From Ehretia macrophylla (lineage: Eukaryota > Streptophyta > Magnoliopsida > Boraginales > Ehretiaceae), in NCBI GenBank assembly GCA_037974665.1, contig CM075765.1:61716247-61780246 (forward strand): DNA of 64,000 nucleotides, read 5' to 3'. The translations under genes and the position numbers were made by a program. The notes beneath the pieces are model-generated. The model did no database searches. It saw only the letters and a program-made list of their open reading frames with translations, and was not told the DNA's origin. Shown one piece after another: positions 13,165 to 26,100 of this stretch (position 1 is its first letter; each line of letters opens with the position of its first letter).

Positions 13165-13498
13165 ATGGCTACAACTATGAACCCGTCGTTTTTAATTAAC
13201 TAGATTTTATATTGCGCAACCGGACCAAACTCTTTGATTAACGTTCTCATCTAAGAATGGTTCTTTGAAACTTAATAAAATCTTAGAATTACATGCTCCG
13301 TTATTTTTAACTTGATAATGTATGAAAACAAAAAGTTGTAGTACTTATGGTTGATAAGTAAAACAAGTTTAATATGCTAAGGATTTGTATTCTTTCATAG
13401 TTTGCATAAAGGTATGCAAGATGTAAAGAATATGATTCTAAACTAGCGAATGGTTGTGTGGTAAGCATATTTTATGGCATGGTATTAGATATAATTGG
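13165..13498 (+). pseudogene. Copia gag remnant, 5' part
   Basis: From an ATG at 13165 the translation reads MATTMNPSF, then after several stops and shifts a stretch resembling the 'LTGPN...W..NLRI' motif near the N-terminus of plant copia Gag. Many stops are present. The frame is cut at 13498 by LARD-2 and continues at 19604. The assignment rests on weak motif resemblance plus position after the copia leader. Confidence 0.5.
13494..13498. repeat. TSD ATTGG of LARD-2 (left copy)
   Basis: ATTGG is repeated exactly at 19599-19603 on the far side of LARD-2. Confidence 0.9.
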
Positions 13499-16006
13499 TG
13501 TGACGTCCGAGATTTAGCCATGCATTCAATTACTGTTGCATCCTTTATTTGCGCACCTCTTTCTATGCCTTATTAATTGTCTTCTTAAATTACTATTCAC
13601 TCCGTTTTTAAACTGCATTCTATTAGTTAATTAGTATTTTTATTAAATCATATTAATTGTTAAAGTAGTGGGAAAAATGTGCAATTGAGCTAGAGGCGAG
13701 AGGAGAGGTGGTTTAGAAAATGATTTTTGTTGTTGTATAAAAAGTGGTACCTAACATAAATTAGGGAATGAATTAGCCAGCATTCATTTTACTATCTAGG
13801 CTCGTTTTAAGCTAACTAAGCGCATTTAGTGAACCATTTAAGCAAGCAACTTAGCCCCATTTAATATATAACTCACACAACACACACATTAGCTCATAAC
13901 TTAGCAAAACAAAAAAAAAACAAAAAAAAGAGCATGCTGAAAACACTGTAGCAAATCCAAGAATTGCATAGGATAAGAAATAGAGTTTTTTTTGCTCAAA
14001 AAATCCTCATTCCAAGCGAAGCCAAGCTAGGTGCAAGTGGTTTAGGGTGTCTACTAGCCTCCTAGGAGCTCCTACGCGCATTGGTGAGGGATTTCACGGC
14101 TTATTTTCGCATTTTAAAATAGTTGCTATTTTCTTGATTTGTTGAAAATGTGTTCAAATGCTATTGTATTGATTATCTATGCTATTATACCTTGTATATG
14201 AGTGCTAGAGAACATATTTGAGCCATCGTTTCGCAATTTAAACGGTTAGAATCGTTAGTTTGATTTTTAGGGTGAATAGTGACGTTTTTCTAGGGTTTTG
14301 CATAATTGCTCGAATTAGCTTGATTAAAGGCTTCTAATAGATGCCTTAGGTGCTAGTGAAGGTAATCTAATAGCCCCGTGCACTTGCATTGTCCTTAAAT
14401 CGCTAAAAATGTAAAATAGTCGACTTTAATTTGGGGCTTTCGGGGTTAATGCGAATCCGGGTGAATTCGGACTTCAATTCTAGTATCCTTAGGCTACCTA
14501 GGTGCTATAGAAGCCTTGATATCCTTTATTTGAAGCCCGGACATTGTATGTGTAGTTTAAAGCCATAAGAGGAAATTTGGGGCTTTCGGGGTAATCGTAG
14601 CCATTTGAATGAGTTAGAGGGTTGAGAGGGTACCATGGCGGTTAGTTAGAAGGTTGGGAGAGTTTGCTTTGAAAATGGAATCATTAACCTTGGTTTGGAA
14701 GAGAAATAGTTTGAAAAACAAAGGGGTTTAGGTGCAATTTCGGTTGACTCACACTTCTAAACCCATGGCATGACTCCTTAAGTGTTTATATGTGGTTTCA
14801 AGTCGATTTGGAGCCTTTGGTATGATTCTATGCTTATTTTGTATATGTTCCTTTGTAAACTGCTTGTTAGCTTCTATAATTGCTTCTATGCTAATTGCCT
14901 CGAGGTCAACCTACTTTGTTGATCCTCATATGTGTTAATGCTTATATTATTGCTATTAATTTGCCATCGTTAAGTGCATTGCATCGTGGTTGCGCAACCA
15001 TAGTGTCAGGGGCAGATGTGTTGAATATCGGCTAGGCGGCAGAGGGCTTGCCGGTGGATATTCAAACTCCGTACCCTAGTCCCTCATTCACTTGGTCCGG
15101 AGATTGCCAGGGGAAGTTGGGTCGTAGGATTATCGGGGTACATCCGGAGTACACCCACTGGAGTGTTTGGGGTTATGCCGGCTTATCGTGATCGTGCTCG
15201 TGGTTCGTGGATCGTGAATGAAGACCAGTGAAGATTGGTGTATAGGGGATTGTGTGAAATGTATCCTTTTAAATGTGTGGTTACTTATGTTATCATTGCT
15301 TCTTAAATTCTCTAAGTGATATTGTTGTATAACTGTATTATCTGTTGCATTGCACGCCCCGGGACTATATCCCTCACTGGGCAACAGTGGTTGCTCATAC
15401 CTCGCTAACATGTTTCAGGTGGCACAGTTGGTGGAGTTGCCTTAGCTGCTGTGTGATATTTTTCTGAGGTGGATGTGCTTTCTGGTTGCTATGTGAAGAA
15501 TTTGTTGTCCTATGTATAATCTATTTTGGGGCCTTAAAGCTCATGTATGTATTTGAGTAATATGTAAGCTGGAAGTCTGATAATGTAGTAGCAGTGGTAA
15601 TTCTATGGCTTGTAATAACTTATATTTATATTTCTAGTTGCTTTGCATGCTTGGGAGTGAATGGCTTAGTGTAGAATGTTTTATCTCTAAGTATGTTTTA
15701 ATGTTATCCTAGAATGGCATGGTTATTAGACTATATTATAAACAAGTTACTTGCATGCTTGTGTGGTTTTGGAACTGTTGTTTGCTTCAAGGCTCGGATG
15801 GCCGTGAATCTTTAAATATTTAGCCATGAAAAGTTTGTTTACCTTGTAGTTACCTTATTTGAGAATTTACAGGTTTTCAGAATGTCCATAGTACAGGGGA
15901 AACTCTGTCCGTTTTTCCCCTAAAATTTTGTGACCGGGTTTGGTATTGGGTTGAGAATAGCATGGTTATTAGAGCCTCCGGTCTCGTGAAGGATTGGAGC
16001 GTTACA
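13499..16006 (+). repeat. LARD-2 5' LTR
   Basis: Directly repeated at 17094-19598. It contains ATTG|GTGAGGG near 14086, hairpin I at 15135-15156, hairpin II at 15378-15397 and ATGTTTCAG|GTGG at about 15411-15423. Confidence 0.92.
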
Positions 16007-17093
16007 GGTGGTATCAGAGCTTAGTTAGCTCTAAGCAGTGACAGGGTCCTCGGCCTGTCGGGTAGTAACTCTTGCGTGTGTGCTTATTAAGTGTGTGTCT
16101 TAAAAGTGTATGCCTGCATGTTTGATTGTGTGTCTGGTATTGAATGTGTGCACCTACGTGATATAATTATGTGTTACGTGCTAAATGTGTGCAAGGTGAA
16201 GCAATGTGGCTAGTTATGCATCAAATTGACTTTGTGAATTATTAAATGCTTGAACTGTTGCTTGTAATGTGTGTATTTGAATGTCTTTGATTGAGTTGTG
16301 TTATGCTTGACTTGATTATCGTGCTTGAATGACTTTGATGATTACACTGTTTCACAAACTCTTTCATTAACATGTTTGCGTAATAGTTTAAAGAATGATT
16401 ATACATATGCAATTGTTTGGCATGCATACATACCCGTCGAATGGTAAGAAAAACTCCTTCCTCCCCTGAAGAGAGGTGATTAGTGGCAGGCCTTCCAAAT
16501 TATGTTGATTAGCATAAATGAGAGGCAATTAATCAGCCTTTATTTGGGAATTGGTGGATATAGTTGGAGCTCAGTTATTGGGATTCTTCTAAGGCCTTCT
16601 TCAGTGCTTAGCGGTCATAAATGAGTAGCTTCTTTTGGGGTTTCTATATGATAGTTCTCTGGAGTATATTCTTGGTATTTTCTTATCAGCTATTCATTTG
16701 GTATTCTTTTGTCGGCATCTCTCAGAAGAATTGGTATATGGGATTCTTTTTAGCCTTATTATCTGGTATTATTTTTAATACTCCTGCTCGGAACTTTTAT
16801 TGGTATTTTCTCTCCGCTCTTAGTTGAGATTCTATTCTTCTATGGTATTCGTACCAGCGGGATTCTTATTTGGATTTCGAAGTAGCGTCTCTATTGGAGC
16901 CTTTATTTGGCCTTATTAAGTGAGGTTCGCAGACAATACTACTGGGATTTCTTAATGAGCTTCCACGAGAATTCGTATATGGTATTCTTGCTTAGCAACT
17001 GATGACGAATAATCAGAGTTGGTTTTCAGTTGATGCAGATGTTCTCTTGTGAAGAAGAATTGCGTGGATGCAATTAGTTTAAGGGGGAGAGGA
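16007..17093 (+). other. LARD-2 internal region
   Basis: Primer site, a leader like that of the other LARDs (GACAGGGTCCTCGGCCTG), a T-rich tract with repeated TTGGTATTCTTNTTGG-type words (16600-16990), then GAAGAATTGCGTGGATGCAA and the polypurine tract. No gene is recognised. A 68-codon hydrophobic ORF at 16621-16827 lies in the repeated tract and is probably not coding. Confidence 0.8.
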
Positions 17094-19598
17094 TGTGACG
17101 TCCGAGATTTAGCCATGCATTCAATTACTGTTGCATCCTTTATTTGCGCACCTCTTTCTATGCCTTATTAATTGTCTTCTTAAATTACTATTCACTCCGT
17201 TTTTGAACTGCATTCTATTAGTTAATTAGTATTTTTATTAAATCATATTAATTGTTAAAGTAGTGGGAAAAATGTGCAATTGAGCTAGAGGCGATAGGAG
17301 AGCTCGTTTAGAAAATAATTTTTGTAGTTGAATGAATAGTGTTACGTAACATAACTTAGGGAATGAATTAGCTAGCATTCATTTTACTATCTAGGCTCGT
17401 TTTAAGCTAACTAAGCGCATTTAGTGAACCATTTAAGCAAGCAACTTAGCCCCATTTAATATATAACTCACACAACACACACATTAGCTCATAACTTAGC
17501 AAAACAAAAACAAAAAAAAAGAGAGCATGCTGAAAATACTGTAGCAAATCCGAGAATTGCATAGGAGAAGAAATAGAGTTTTTTTGCTCAACAAATCCTC
17601 ATTCCAAGCCAAGCCAAGCTAGGTGCAAGTGGTTTAGGGTGTCTACTAGCCTCCTAGGAGCTCCTACGCGCATTGGTGAGGGATTTCACGGCTTATTTTC
17701 GCATTTTAAAATAGTTGCTATTTTCTTGATTTGTTGAAAATGTGTTCAAATGCTATTGTATTGATTATCTATGCTATTATACCTTGTATATGAGTGCTAG
17801 AGAACATATTTGAGCCATCGTTTCGCAATTTAAACCGTTAGAATCGTTAGTTTGATTTTTAGGGTGAATAGTGACATTTTTCTAGGGTTTTGCGTAATTG
17901 CTCGAATTAGCTTGATTAAAGGCTTCTAATAGATGCCTTAGGTGCTAGTGAAGGTAATCTAATAGCCCCGTGCACTTGCATTGTCCTTAAATCACTAAAA
18001 ATGTAAAATAGTCGACTTTAATTTGGGGCTTTCAGGGTTAATGCGAATCCAGGTGAATTCGGGCTTCAATTCTAGTATCCTTAGGCTACCTAGGTGCTAT
18101 AGAAGCCTTGATATCCTTTGTTTGAAGCCCGGACATTGTATGTGTAGTTTAAAGCCATAAGAGGGAATTTGGGGCTTTCGGGGTAATCGCAGCCATTTGA
18201 ATGAGTTAGAGGGTTGAGAGGGTACCTTGAGGGTTAGTTAGAAGGCGGGGAGAGTTTCCTTTGAAAATGGTATCATTAACCTTGATTTGGAAGAGAAATA
18301 GTTTGAAAAACAAAGGGGTTTAGGTGCAATTTCGGTTGACTCACACTTCTAAACCCATGGCATGACTCCTTAAGTGTTTATATGTGGTTTCAAGTCGATT
18401 TGGAGCTTTTGGTATGATTCTATGCTTATTTTGTATATGTTCCTTTGTAAACTGCTTATTAGCTTCTATAATTGCTTCTATGCTAATTGCCTCGAGGTCA
18501 ACCTACTTTGTTGATCCTCATATGTGTTAATGCTTATATTATTGCTATTAACTTGCCATCGTTAAGTGCATTGCATCGTGGTTGCGCAACCATAGTGTCA
18601 GGGGCGGATGTGTTGAATATCGGCTGGGCGGCAGAGGGCTTGCCGGTGGATATTCAAACTCCGTACCCTAGTCCCTCATTCGCCTGGTCCGGAGATTGCC
18701 AAGGGATGTTGGGTCGTAGGATTATCGGGGTACATCCGGAGTACACCCACTGGAGTGTTTGGGGTTATGCTGGCTTATCGTGTTCGTGTTCGTGGTTGGT
18801 GGATCGTGAATGAAGACCAGTGAAGATTGGTGTATAGGGGATTGTGTGAAATGTATCCTTTTAAATGTGTGGTTACTTATGTTATCATTGCTTCTTAAAT
18901 TGTCTAAGTGATATTGTTGAATAACTGTATTATCTGTTGCATTGTACGCCCCGGGACTATATCCCTCACTGGGCAACAGTGGTTGCTCATACCTCGCTAA
19001 CATGTTTCAGGTGGCACAGTTGGTGGAGTTGCCTTAGCTGCTGTGTGATATTTGTCTGAGGTGGATGTGCTTTCTGGTGGCTATGGGAAGAGTTTGGTGT
19101 CCTATGTATAATCTATTTTTGGGCCTTAAAGCTCATGTATCTATTTGAGTAATATGTAAGCTGGAAGTCTGATAATGTAGTAGCAGTGGTAATTCTATGG
19201 CTTGTAATAACTTATATTTATATTTCTAGTTGCTTTGCATGCTTGGGAGTGAATGGCTTAGTGTAGAATGTTTTATCTCTAAGTATGTTTTAATGTTATC
19301 CTAGAATGGCATGGTTATTAGACTATATTATAAACAAGTTACTTGCATGCTTGTGTGGTTTTGGAACTGTTGTTTGCTTCAAGGCTCGGATGGCCGTGAA
19401 TCTTTAAATATTTAGCCATGAAAAGTTTGTTTACCTTGTAGTTACCTTATTTGAGAATTTACAGGTTTTCAGAATGTCCATAGTACAGGGGAAACTCTGT
19501 CCGTTTTTCCCCTAAAATTTTGTGACCGGGTTTGGTATTGGGTTGAGAATAGCATGGTTATTAGAGCCTCCGGTCTCGTGAGGGATCGGGGCGTTACA
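17094..19598 (+). repeat. LARD-2 3' LTR
   Basis: Direct repeat of 13499-16006, ending GGGGCGTTACA beside TSD ATTGG. Hairpin I is at 18727-18748. Confidence 0.92.
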
Positions 19599-19603
19599 AT
19601 TGG

Positions 19604-19822
19604 AATTCATTCTCACATTTGTATTTCTTCTTTAGTTAGTGGTAATGCAAAGAAGAACAGCAAAGAGAGATGATTTTTATTAGCCAGTGGGGGCATATCT
19701 AAGAAGAAAATTAAGGATTGTATAGGCATGTGTAAAAGATATTTTCATAGCCTTAAAACCAGACATTAAAGAGGTTTTAATCCAAAGTATTTTTATAGCT
19801 TGAATGTCAAGGTTGTAAAGCT
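19604..19822 (+). pseudogene. Copia gag remnant, zinc-knuckle region
   Basis: Short piece of copia internal DNA between LARD-2 and the chromovirus. In one frame, near 19660-19720, it weakly resembles the 'C..kGH.KR.C' knuckle of copia Gag, but without intact cysteines and with stops. Supported mainly by its place between the gag and protease/integrase remnants. Confidence 0.4.
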
Positions 19823-19827
19823 ACTAT

Positions 19828-22121
19828 TGTCACGCCCCGACCCAACCTTGCAAAAGGCCAAGCCCGGACCCGACACACGGACGGAGTCTCCTTTGTACCG
19901 CGGACGTTCCGAAACCCTACATTCAACACAACACTTGCGAAAGCTATATAAACAATCATATCAAGCCAACTTTCTTCAAAACATACATCTTCTTATTATC
20001 CAACTTTGCAACCCAAAAATGATATGCATACTACACAATTATTTATGCCACTAAACCATTAGCTATTAGCATGCATTTCTTCACTAGTCATCCAAGTATA
20101 AGTTTACAATTTTACAAACTTTAAACCATTACAACATAAGACCATTAAAGGTCTCAAAATAGGAAAATACATACAAGGCTACAAGCCTCAAAATTAAGCG
20201 TCCTTCACGCAATATACATAACAAACAAGGTTTGCACAAAACTGGTAACCAACCACCAGCAAAGCAGGGAAGTGCTATCACGGAAACACCTCCACCTGCT
20301 CCTCCTCCTCTATTACCTCGAGAGGGTCTGCTTCAACTACTCCTGTAAAAACATGGTATAGAAAGGAATGAGCAAAAACTATTGCTCAGCGAGGGCAATT
20401 GGTCTCAAGGACGGAGATGAGAGGAGTATGCAATGCAATTAGCCAAACAATACATACAAATCATATAAGTTACCTCCAAAGCCAACAATAAAGCAAGGTA
20501 AGTATTTAAAGCTGCAACATTCAATTAAAGGATACGATACTCTTTTCACGAGCAACTTTCAAACACGAATTCGATGACGACGCGCCGGCCCAAAACCACC
20601 TTATAACACCAGTTTGGAATACCCCGGAAGTATCCATCAACCTACGACCCAAATCTCCCTGGGAGGCAACCCAAGCGAGAAAGGGAATAGCAGCGAAGCT
20701 AGAGCAACCAACACTGGCAACCCAAGGCTACCCAGAGAGGCCCATCACTCACGCACGAGACACTATGCAATGCAAGACTCGATACAAGACGATAAACAAG
20801 CGAAAAACAAGCGATAAAGCCACACGTGGGAGAATAACAAAGTAGGTTACTCTCGCACGCAATAGCAGCAATTTGATAAGCAATTCAATCCAAAACAACT
20901 CAAACAAGTAATTCAAGTAATTCTAAGCATTCTATAAGCATAAAGACAAGTAAACACACAAAAACACAAATCGGCCCCAACTATCAAAATGCTACCATTT
21001 TCAAACGAGCCACGAGTTCTGGAAACCGACTTCACCAACCCTCCTAGGTCACCATAAGGCACGTCTAAAGACCCCGAAACCTTACTTTACCCTAGAACTC
21101 GCGCAAAGCCCCGATTTCCCCCTTTCTCATTTGAACTACAACTACAACAACCAAACACCCAACCAACGCCATCGCACCAAAAGTGCTTCCATGGCCTCCC
21201 GAAGCAATGCCAACACGCAAAATGAGAAAATGCCAAAGTCAACCTAAACGACCCCGACTTTCCCAAAGGCTTAATTCTCATTTTTTCCTCTACGCAACCC
21301 AAACAAACCACATATTTTAGCATTCTAGCATACCTAGCACGTTTCTACATCAACGGAAAGCATAACAGCGCAACTTCAACGTTTCAAGGTTTTACTATTC
21401 ATAAAATACTATTCATTTCACAATTCAATTTGCAATCACAACATTTAACCGCAGAAAATATTACAAAGCTATAAATACATGTTCTACAAATGCCAAGGAA
21501 CATTCTAGAAGCATCAAATCGCTTTAAATAACGATCTACGGATAAATCTAAAAATTGACAAAGTTAACAAACACAACGTATAAATGCGCAAATAACATGC
21601 TTCCCTCACCTTAGGTACTCCTAGTCGCTAGGAAAACAACGTTGGTTGCCTTGGAAACCACCCCGCACAAGCTCTCGCAAAGATTGATCGATTGGAAGTT
21701 GAAAGGTTTTTTTTTTTTTCCTCTCTAAAGCTCTCGGCCTGCTCTCCTTTTTTTCAGCTGCTATCTCTTTTATTTTGCTTGTTTTAGCTTATTAAAAGGT
21801 AATAGATTGGTCAAAGTTGGTCAAGCCTTGGTCAATATAGCTTAAGTTGGTCAATTGACTTGTTTTTGTGCATTTTAAAGCCATAACAACTAAGGAAAAA
21901 TTAATTATAGCTAACAACAATTAAAATATAAAATTTAAGTCATCTAAATACTAGTTTCACTATTTGCTGAGGACTAGAAATCGTTATCTAGCTATCGCTC
22001 CTTAAATGCAATGCACGTTGCGTCAGCGAGAAAGTAACAGTTAATTCACAAAGCATTTAAAGAAATATAATTTTCAAAATAATAAACAAAGAATTTTCAC
22101 ATTCCGGGCTCGGGTATTACA
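19828..22121 (-). repeat. Chromovirus 3' LTR (left)
   Basis: 2294 bp, directly repeated at 27062-29360. In the sense direction it carries AAG|GTGAGGG (near 21603-21613), hairpin I (20615-20636), hairpin II (20369-20388) and TTTTTACAG|GAG (near 20343-20352). Confidence 0.93.
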
Positions 22122-22137
22122 CCCTCTCCCCCTTAAA
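22122..22137 (-). other. Chromovirus polypurine tract
   Basis: Sense strand reads TTTTAAGGGGGAGAGGG next to the LTR start, overlapping the pol stop codon. The same tract with minor changes precedes the 3' LTR in every LARD of the window. Confidence 0.85.
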
Positions 22138-23035
22138 ACAATTGCGCCCACGCAATTCTTACCTGGTCAACAAACAACTCCGGATACTGATCCCGAACTT
22201 GGTCCTCTCTTTCCCAAGTCGCTTCCTCAAACCCATGATGATTCCACAGAACCTTTACTAACGGAATACTCTTTCTGCGAAGCTCCTGAATCTTCCGATC
22301 CACAATTCTAATCGGTTTCTCTTCATAAGACAACTTCTCTTCAATCTGCAAAGGCTCTGGTTCAAGTACATGTGAAGGGTTTGGATGATACTTCTTCAAC
22401 ATAGACACGTGGAACCCATCGTGCAGTCTGGACAAGCTCGGAGGCCAAGCTAATCGACAAGCCAAAGGACTTACCTTTTCGGTGATCTCATACGGACCCA
22501 CATACCTGGGACTAAGCTTCCCGCTCTTACCGTGCCGAATCAATCCCTTCCGTGGAGAAATCTTAAGAAACACCCAATCTCCCAAATCAAACTTAAGATC
22601 CCGACGGTGCTTATCTGCATAACTCTTCTGACAACTCTGAGCTGTAAGCATATGCTGGCGAATAAGGTGAACATTATCTACCATCTTAATCATCTCAGGT
22701 AACACAGTCGGATCAACTGTTCTCATCTCTCCAACCTCTTCCCAATATAATGTGGATCTGCATTTACGACCATACAACTCCTCGTAGGGACCCATACCTA
22801 TAGTAGATTGATAACTATTGTTGTAGGCGAACTCCGCTAAAGGCAAAAACTTCTCCCAATTCTTCCCAAAGTCTAGCACACATGCTCGAAGCATGTCTTC
22901 CAAGATCCTGATGGTTCTCTCAGACTGGCCATCAGGTTGCGGATGATATGCAGTATTGAAGCTCAACTTAGTACCCATGGCCTCTTGCAACTTCTGCCAA
23001 AAATGAGATCTGAATCTGGGATCCCTATCTGACAC
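22133..23035 (-). CDS. Integrase C-terminal half plus chromodomain
   Basis: 300 codons in the same frame as the upstream pol, separated from it by one stop. It starts in the core motif SDRDPRF (second catalytic Asp). The catalytic Glu follows in QPDGQSER, then the GPY/F-type module ([12 protein letters not shown]). The C-terminus from about residue 240 ([10 protein letters not shown]...VLWNHHG...ATWE) is a chromodomain, which in this group targets integration to heterochromatin. The stop codon overlaps the polypurine tract, as usual in these elements. Confidence 0.92.
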   Translation of the reverse strand: MSDRDPRFRSHFWQKLQEAMGTKLSFNTAYHPQPDGQSERTIRILEDMLRACVLDFGKNWEKFLPLAEFAYNNSYQSTIGMGPYEELYGRKCRSTLYWEEVGEMRTVDPTVLPEMIKMVDNVHLIRQHMLTAQSCQKSYADKHRRDLKFDLGDWVFLKISPRKGLIRHGKSGKLSPRYVGPYEITEKVSPLACRLAWPPSLSRLHDGFHVSMLKKYHPNPSHVLEPEPLQIEEKLSYEEKPIRIVDRKIQELRRKSIPLVKVLWNHHGFEEATWEREDQVRDQYPELFVDQVRIAWAQLF

Positions 23036-23041
23036 TATACT

Positions 23042-25696
23042 CTATGGCACACCATGCAATCTCACAATATTAGCAACATAAAGTTCAGCTAGCTTATCAA
23101 GGCTATCCTGTTTGTTCACGGGAATAAAATGTGTAACTTTAGTCAAGCGGTCCACAACAATCCAAACAGAATCACATCCTCTCGGAGATCTAGGAAGATC
23201 GGTCACAAGGTCCACTGTTATATGTACACACTTCCATTGTGGAATCGACAACGGCTGGAGAAATCCGGCTGGCCTCTGATGCTCAACTTTAACCCTCTGA
23301 CAAGTCAAACATCTGGATACATACCCAGCAATCTCCCTCTTCATATTGTTCCACCAGAAGTGTTGCTTCAAATCTCTATACATCTTTGTACTGCCCGGGT
23401 GAATCGTGTACCTCGAATTATGTGCCTCGGACAGGATCTCATTCTTCAAAGTCGGATCATCAGGAACACATACTCTATCCCTGAATCTGAAAATGCCATC
23501 TGCATGTAATTTAAACTCTGACTCTCCCCCTTTTGATTTTTCTTGGATCTTCAAGATGTGAGGATCAGTCTTCTGAGCCTCTTTGATCTGTGCTAGCAAC
23601 CCTGACTGAATTTGTAAACTAGCAACCCGAATCCCTACCTCAGTAGCTTCTGGTTTCCATGAACAAATTTCTTCCAAAGTCTCCCAGTCCTTGATAATCA
23701 AGCTTGCAACAGTAGCCTTTCGGCTCAAAGCATCAGCAACAACATTTGCCTTACCTGGCACATAGTTAATAGAACAGTTATAACCACCCAATAGCTCTAG
23801 CCTCCTCCGCTGCCTCATATTCAGATCCTTCTGTGAAAAAAAATACTTGAGACTCTTGTGGTCAGTAAATATTTCAAATCTGCAACCCCACAAGTAGGGA
23901 CGCGACTTCTTCAAAGCAAACACAACTGCAGCTAACTCAAGATCATGTGGAGGGTAATTGACTTCATAAGGTTTCAATTTCCTAGAAGCATAGGCATTCA
24001 CCTTACCATTCTGCATTAAAACACAGCCCAATCCTTCTTTAGATGCATCACTGTAGACAACGAAGTTCTCTATTCCCTCAGGTAAAGCTAGTATAGGAGC
24101 TGTAGTTAGTCTCTTCTTCATTTCTTGGAAACTGGATTCACATTTGGCATCCCAGTTGTAAGCAACTTTCTTCCGAGTCAACTGGCACAAAGGTCCAGAA
24201 ATTTTAGAAAAGTCTTTAACAAATCTTCGGTAGTAACCTGCCAATCCAAGAAAACTCCGAATCTCTGACACCGTCTCAGGTCTCTTCCAAGATGAAACAA
24301 CTTCAATCTTAGCTGGTTCCACTGAAATTCCTCGATCTGAAATGATATGGCCCAGAAAAGATATCTGATTCAACCAGAACTCACACTTGTTGAATTTAGC
24401 AAAATGCTTGTTTTCCTGCAAAGTCTGAAGCACAATCCTCAAGTGTTGCTCATGTTCAGCCTCGTTCTTCGAATACACTAAAATGTCATCAATGAAGATC
24501 ACGACAAACTGATCAAGGTAAGGCCGAAAGACCCTCTGCATCAAGTCCATGAATGCGGCTGGTGCATTCGTCAATCCAAACGGCAACACAACAAACTCAT
24601 AGTGGCCATATCTAGTCCTGAATGCCGTCTTTGGTATATCGTCACTCCGAATTCTAAGTTGATAGTAGCCCTGCCTCAAGTCAAATTTGGAGTAAACACT
24701 CGCACCCTGCAACTGGTCAAACAATTCTTCAATCAACGGCAAGGGGTATTTATTCTTAATCGTGACTTGATTAAGTCCCCTGTAATCAATACATAACCGT
24801 AGCGTGCCGTCTTTCTTTGTCACAAACAACACAGGTGCGCCCCACGGCGAAGAACTAGGTTGTATAAACCCTTTCTCAAGCAAGTTCTGAAGCTGAATTT
24901 TTAACTCCTGAAGTTCGGCCGATGCCATCCTGTAAGGACTCCTAGAAATTGGCGCAGTGCCTGGTACAAGATCAATCACGAACTCAATCTCCCTATCCGG
25001 TGGTAAACCCGGTAATTCCTCGGGAAATACTCCAGGGAAGTCTCTAACAATCGGAACCTCATTCAGACTCAACTTATCAGCAGGCTGATTGATCAAATAG
25101 GCTAAGTAAGCTTTACAACCCCTATTCAACAACTTAGAAGTCTTGATCGCTGATAAAAGTGGAATGCGGGCAGCCCTGCAGTTCCCAACAATCTCTAGTA
25201 CCGGTAGGTCAGGAACCTTAAGATAAACAACCTTTGTTCTACAATCCAACTGAGCATAATACTTTCCCAACCAGTCCATTCCCAAAATGATTTCAAAGTC
25301 ACGGAATGGTAATATAATTAAATCAACAGGAAATTTACGGTTCTCAATACATATATCACAGGATTTGCAAATAGACACAGTAACAAATTTTTCACCCAAA
25401 TGTGTACTAACTTCAACTTCATAAGGCAATTTATCAATGCAAACATTCACAGATCGTGCACATGCAGGAGTTATAAACGAATGTGTAGCTCCGGGATCAA
25501 TCAAAACTTTAACTGGCTGAGTATTGAGACGAAAGGTACCTTCCACAATAGCTGTAGTATCGGGCAGCTCCTCTGCATCTAGTGCAAAGACCCTAGCCTG
25601 AACTCTCTGTGCTGGTCGTGCACCTGCTGCCCTATTCTGAACACCTTGGCCTTCACCACGGCCCTGAACATTATTATATTTAGGGCAATCCCTCAC
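23042..25696 (-). CDS. pol: Pol: protease, reverse transcriptase, RNase H, integrase N-terminal part
   Basis: 884 codons open. Protease: [10 protein letters not shown] at about residues 65-74 (D-P-G instead of the commoner D-S/T-G; similar forms are known to me in plant chromoviruses). RT: about 255-440, with [41 protein letters not shown] and the catalytic FIDD at 401-404. RNase H: about 545-660, with D550, E587, D612 and D655 as probable catalytic residues. Integrase: zinc-binding H759/H767/C796/C799, then the core with first Asp near 829. The ATG here is internal, in zinc knuckle 2. The frame ends at a TAG (23042-23044) inside the integrase core, between the first and second catalytic Asp. 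Confidence 0.93.
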   Translation of the reverse strand: MRDCPKYNNVQGRGEGQGVQNRAAGARPAQRVQARVFALDAEELPDTTAIVEGTFRLNTQPVKVLIDPGATHSFITPACARSVNVCIDKLPYEVEVSTHLGEKFVTVSICKSCDICIENRKFPVDLIILPFRDFEIILGMDWLGKYYAQLDCRTKVVYLKVPDLPVLEIVGNCRAARIPLLSAIKTSKLLNRGCKAYLAYLINQPADKLSLNEVPIVRDFPGVFPEELPGLPPDREIEFVIDLVPGTAPISRSPYRMASAELQELKIQLQNLLEKGFIQPSSSPWGAPVLFVTKKDGTLRLCIDYRGLNQVTIKNKYPLPLIEELFDQLQGASVYSKFDLRQGYYQLRIRSDDIPKTAFRTRYGHYEFVVLPFGLTNAPAAFMDLMQRVFRPYLDQFVVIFIDDILVYSKNEAEHEQHLRIVLQTLQENKHFAKFNKCEFWLNQISFLGHIISDRGISVEPAKIEVVSSWKRPETVSEIRSFLGLAGYYRRFVKDFSKISGPLCQLTRKKVAYNWDAKCESSFQEMKKRLTTAPILALPEGIENFVVYSDASKEGLGCVLMQNGKVNAYASRKLKPYEVNYPPHDLELAAVVFALKKSRPYLWGCRFEIFTDHKSLKYFFSQKDLNMRQRRRLELLGGYNCSINYVPGKANVVADALSRKATVASLIIKDWETLEEICSWKPEATEVGIRVASLQIQSGLLAQIKEAQKTDPHILKIQEKSKGGESEFKLHADGIFRFRDRVCVPDDPTLKNEILSEAHNSRYTIHPGSTKMYRDLKQHFWWNNMKREIAGYVSRCLTCQRVKVEHQRPAGFLQPLSIPQWKCVHITVDLVTDLPRSPRGCDSVWIVVDRLTKVTHFIPVNKQDSLDKLAELYVANIVRLHGVP

Positions 25697-25950
25697 CCTA
25701 TGGTCATCACTGCCACAACCCGTACATTTACCACTCTTCCTCTAGTAGTTAGCCTCAATATGCCCTAGCCGATTACAATAATTACACAACTGATTTTGCC
25801 TAACTGCAGTGTTTCCCGTAGGTGCTGGGGCTCTGGCAGGGGTAGGAACTGTACCTCCCTGCTGGGGTCTAGTCACAGCTGGCCTAGCCTGAATCTGCTG
25901 CTGTGGCTGATACGACGCTGCTGAGGACTCTGTGCAGAAGCCTGAAACTA
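25684..25950 (-). pseudogene. Gag C-terminus with zinc knuckles, frameshifted
   Basis: After a stop at 25948-25950 and a shift near 25920, the frame runs through a Q/P/T-rich linker into two CCHC-type knuckles. Knuckle 1 lacks its last cysteine (Tyr); knuckle 2 ([14 protein letters not shown]) is complete. Such knuckles bind the genomic RNA during packaging. Confidence 0.8.
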
Positions 25951-26100
25951 CCTCGGCTGACTCTGGCTTCTCTGGCCCAAAAACTGCTTCTTACTCGGCT
26001 GACTGCTCTCAGCTAACATCTCAGCCTTCCGTTTCTCAAACTTCGAGGCTGCTTGAAATGCCTCGGGAAAAGTTGTGTAGGTCTGCCCAGTCAAATGCAA

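Larger units (their letters stand above)
13499..19598 (+). mobile_element. LARD-2: non-autonomous LTR element, different LTR family
   Basis: LTRs at 13499-16006 and 17094-19598 (about 2.5 kb, TGTGACGTCCGAG...GCGTTACA) flank a 1.09-kb internal region. Primer site TGGTATCAGAGC is at 16009-16020 and a polypurine tract (TTTAAGGGGGAGAGGA) ends at 17093, so it is plus-sense. TSD is ATTGG. The two LTRs are very similar, so the insertion looks fairly recent. There is no gag-pol. The LTR shares its 3' half with the solo LTR at 40035-43395. Confidence 0.92.

Noticed and set aside
18487-18813. 108-codon ORF in the LARD-2 LTR, with a relative at 42236-42562
   Set aside because: It overlaps the conserved GC-rich block and hairpin I, is broken in the sister LTR at 15000-15200, and its conservation is explained by nucleotide-level constraint.
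23129-23509. Plus-strand ORFs across the chromovirus pol (23129-23509, 26105-26404 and others)
   Set aside because: They are shadows of the minus-strand polyprotein, which has clear family motifs.
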